Shown piece after piece: positions 63,130 through 64,000 of a stretch of 64,000 nucleotides of DNA. The notes beneath the pieces are model-generated. The model did not search any database. It was not told the DNA's origin and saw nothing but the letters and a program-made list of their open reading frames with translations. Source of the DNA: Burkholderia sp. GAS332 (lineage in GTDB: Bacteria; Pseudomonadota; Gammaproteobacteria; Burkholderiales; Burkholderiaceae); assembly GCA_900142905.1 (NCBI GenBank), contig FSRV01000002.1, forward strand, positions 4,278,001 to 4,342,000, written 5' to 3'. A program made the position numbers and the translations under genes. Each line of letters opens with the position of its first letter. Position 1 is the first letter of the stretch.

Positions 63130-63945
63130 ATGCTGTCAAACAAGAGTTCCCTGAGGAGGCGGCTGCAAATCGTCGAAATGGTCCGCAAGCGCGGAGAGGT
63201 TTCTGTCGAGGAGCTCAGCCAGGCGTTCGACGTGTCGAGCGTGACCATACGCACGGACCTGACTTATCTCGAGCAGCAGCGTTATCTTGTCCGGTCGTTC
63301 GGGAAGGCCCGCTATCTCGCGCAGAAGCTTGGGGACAATGTCCTGGTACCTGAGGCGGATGGAGCAGCGCGCAAGGCGTCTGAAACCACGATCGCCCGTT
63401 TTGCCGCCGAGGCCGTTGACGATCACGAGTCGCTAATGATAGGCGCCGGCGAGATTGTTCACAAAATCCTGCCGTTCCTGTCTGATCGGTCAAATCTTGC
63501 CTTACTCATGCAGGACATTGGGATGGCGCAAACGGCGCAGCGCTTTTTGCATTGCGAGCTACTGCTGACGGGTGGCCAACTCGAAGAGAACGCCACGGTC
63601 ATGACAGGCCCTGACGCAGAAGCCTCGGTGACACGACGGTCAATTGACCTGTGTTTCCTGGAGGCGTCGGGACTCGACCGCGACGGCAACCTGCTTTGCG
63701 CAGACCCTGCAGTGGCTCGCGTGCTTGAGGCAGCGCGGCGAGTGGCTGCCAGAACGATCGTCGTTGCGTACCAGCCGCAGCTAAATGAGCGCGAGGGTGA
63801 AGTTTTCGCGAACGTTGCTGACGTGGACGCGCTGCTTATTGATGACGGAATCGATCCACCGACAATGGAACTGATGCCTCGTAAAGGGCTTCAGCTGCAC
63901 AGAAGGGAAAGCGGAATCCTTGAGTTCCGTAAATCCACCACTTAG
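63130..63945 (+). CDS. DeoR/GlpR family transcriptional regulator
   Basis: 271 residues. The DeoR winged helix at the start is LRRRLQIVEMVRKRGEVSVE, ELSQAFDVSSVTIRTDLTYL, EQQRYLVRSFGKARY (about 7-62). The sugar-phosphate-sensing DeoRC domain follows (IGAGEIVHKILPFL, LLTGGQLEENATVMTGPDAE, IDLCFLEASGLD). The usual dGG signature before the sensor is replaced by GKARYLAQ. The start ATG 63130 has GGAG only two bases away, so MLSNKSS is chosen on homology. It reads toward a gene starting 21 bases after its stop, probably a carbohydrate or polyol uptake operon. Confidence 0.88.
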   Translation: MLSNKSSLRRRLQIVEMVRKRGEVSVEELSQAFDVSSVTIRTDLTYLEQQRYLVRSFGKARYLAQKLGDNVLVPEADGAARKASETTIARFAAEAVDDHESLMIGAGEIVHKILPFLSDRSNLALLMQDIGMAQTAQRFLHCELLLTGGQLEENATVMTGPDAEASVTRRSIDLCFLEASGLDRDGNLLCADPAVARVLEAARRVAARTIVVAYQPQLNEREGEVFANVADVDALLIDDGIDPPTMELMPRKGLQLHRRESGILEFRKSTT

Positions 63946-63966
63946 TCCTATCAGAGGAAGAGACAA

Positions 63967-64000
63967 ATGAAGTTGATGCCCCAAACCCTTGCAGTCGCCC
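63967..64000 (+). CDS. Start of a further gene (cut by window end)
   Basis: ATG 63967 follows AGAGGAAGAG and opens MKLMPQTLAVA, which looks like the start of an exported protein. Too little is present to name it. In this setting a periplasmic solute-binding protein would be usual. Confidence 0.4.
   Translation, partial: MKLMPQTLAVA

Overview
The window reads as chromosomal DNA of a betaproteobacterium of the Burkholderia/Paraburkholderia/Caballeronia group. The reasons are high GC, two OmpC-type porins with the Burkholderiales pattern (signal peptide, QSSVTLYG-type start, C-terminal F), a tandem glycine riboswitch, many LysR/TetR regulators, an MHS transporter, and four-subunit sarcosine oxidase with the glycine betaine monooxygenase pair. 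Assignment is by motif recognition only; no database search was possible.

Layout. 1-6800: sparse accessory DNA with a partial gene end, three overlapping small ORFs, an HU protein, a SET-domain methyltransferase, a dead tetR, an HxlR/azoreductase divergent pair and a VOC protein. 6800-15545: a chemoreceptor, a tandem glycine riboswitch facing a dead dadA, then LysR / M20 amidohydrolase / MHS transporter / tannase-feruloyl esterase, which looks like a hydrolysis-and-uptake unit for an amide or ester aromatic. 15545-20520: a graveyard (IS5-like element, truncated histidine kinase, HAD, YWTD-propeller and MHS remnants). 20628-27657: TetR, a single-chain biotin-dependent acyl-CoA carboxylase, an acyl-CoA ligase and a porin. 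27990-28490: a dead copy of the FAD/Fe-S oxidase tail. 28630-34154: LysR, FolD, Lrp, 4-hydroxyphenylpyruvate dioxygenase and aromatic aminotransferase (upper tyrosine catabolism).

34190-54900 is the core: glycine betaine catabolism. A ProXWV-like ABC system brings betaine in. GbcAB, a Rieske oxygenase and its reductase, removes the first methyl. A dimethylglycine dehydrogenase-type flavoprotein passing electrons to EtfBA removes the second. SoxBDAG removes the third, giving glycine. Methyl groups leave as formaldehyde or methylene-THF, which FolD and PurU convert through 10-formyl-THF to formate while recycling THF. PurU heads the soxBDAG operon, and a divergent TetR shares that intergenic region with two copies of one 20-bp palindromic operator. 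A 175-residue protein of unknown function closes the transporter operon.

54900-64000: an AraC regulator, a frameshifted acetoacetate decarboxylase-like gene, a tautomerase, a fumarylacetoacetate hydrolase scrap, a hexanucleotide tract of 11 units in front of a large FAD/Fe-S D-2-hydroxyacid dehydrogenase, scraps of a pyruvate oxidase-like enzyme and a PAS sensor, and a DeoR regulator with three evenly spaced half-sites upstream.

The most noteworthy signals are regulatory rather than a new enzyme system: the riboswitch left on a dead gene, the duplicated operator inside a 52-bp palindrome, the hexamer tract, the 21-bp phased half-sites, and two distant loci sharing a LysR-type promoter module.
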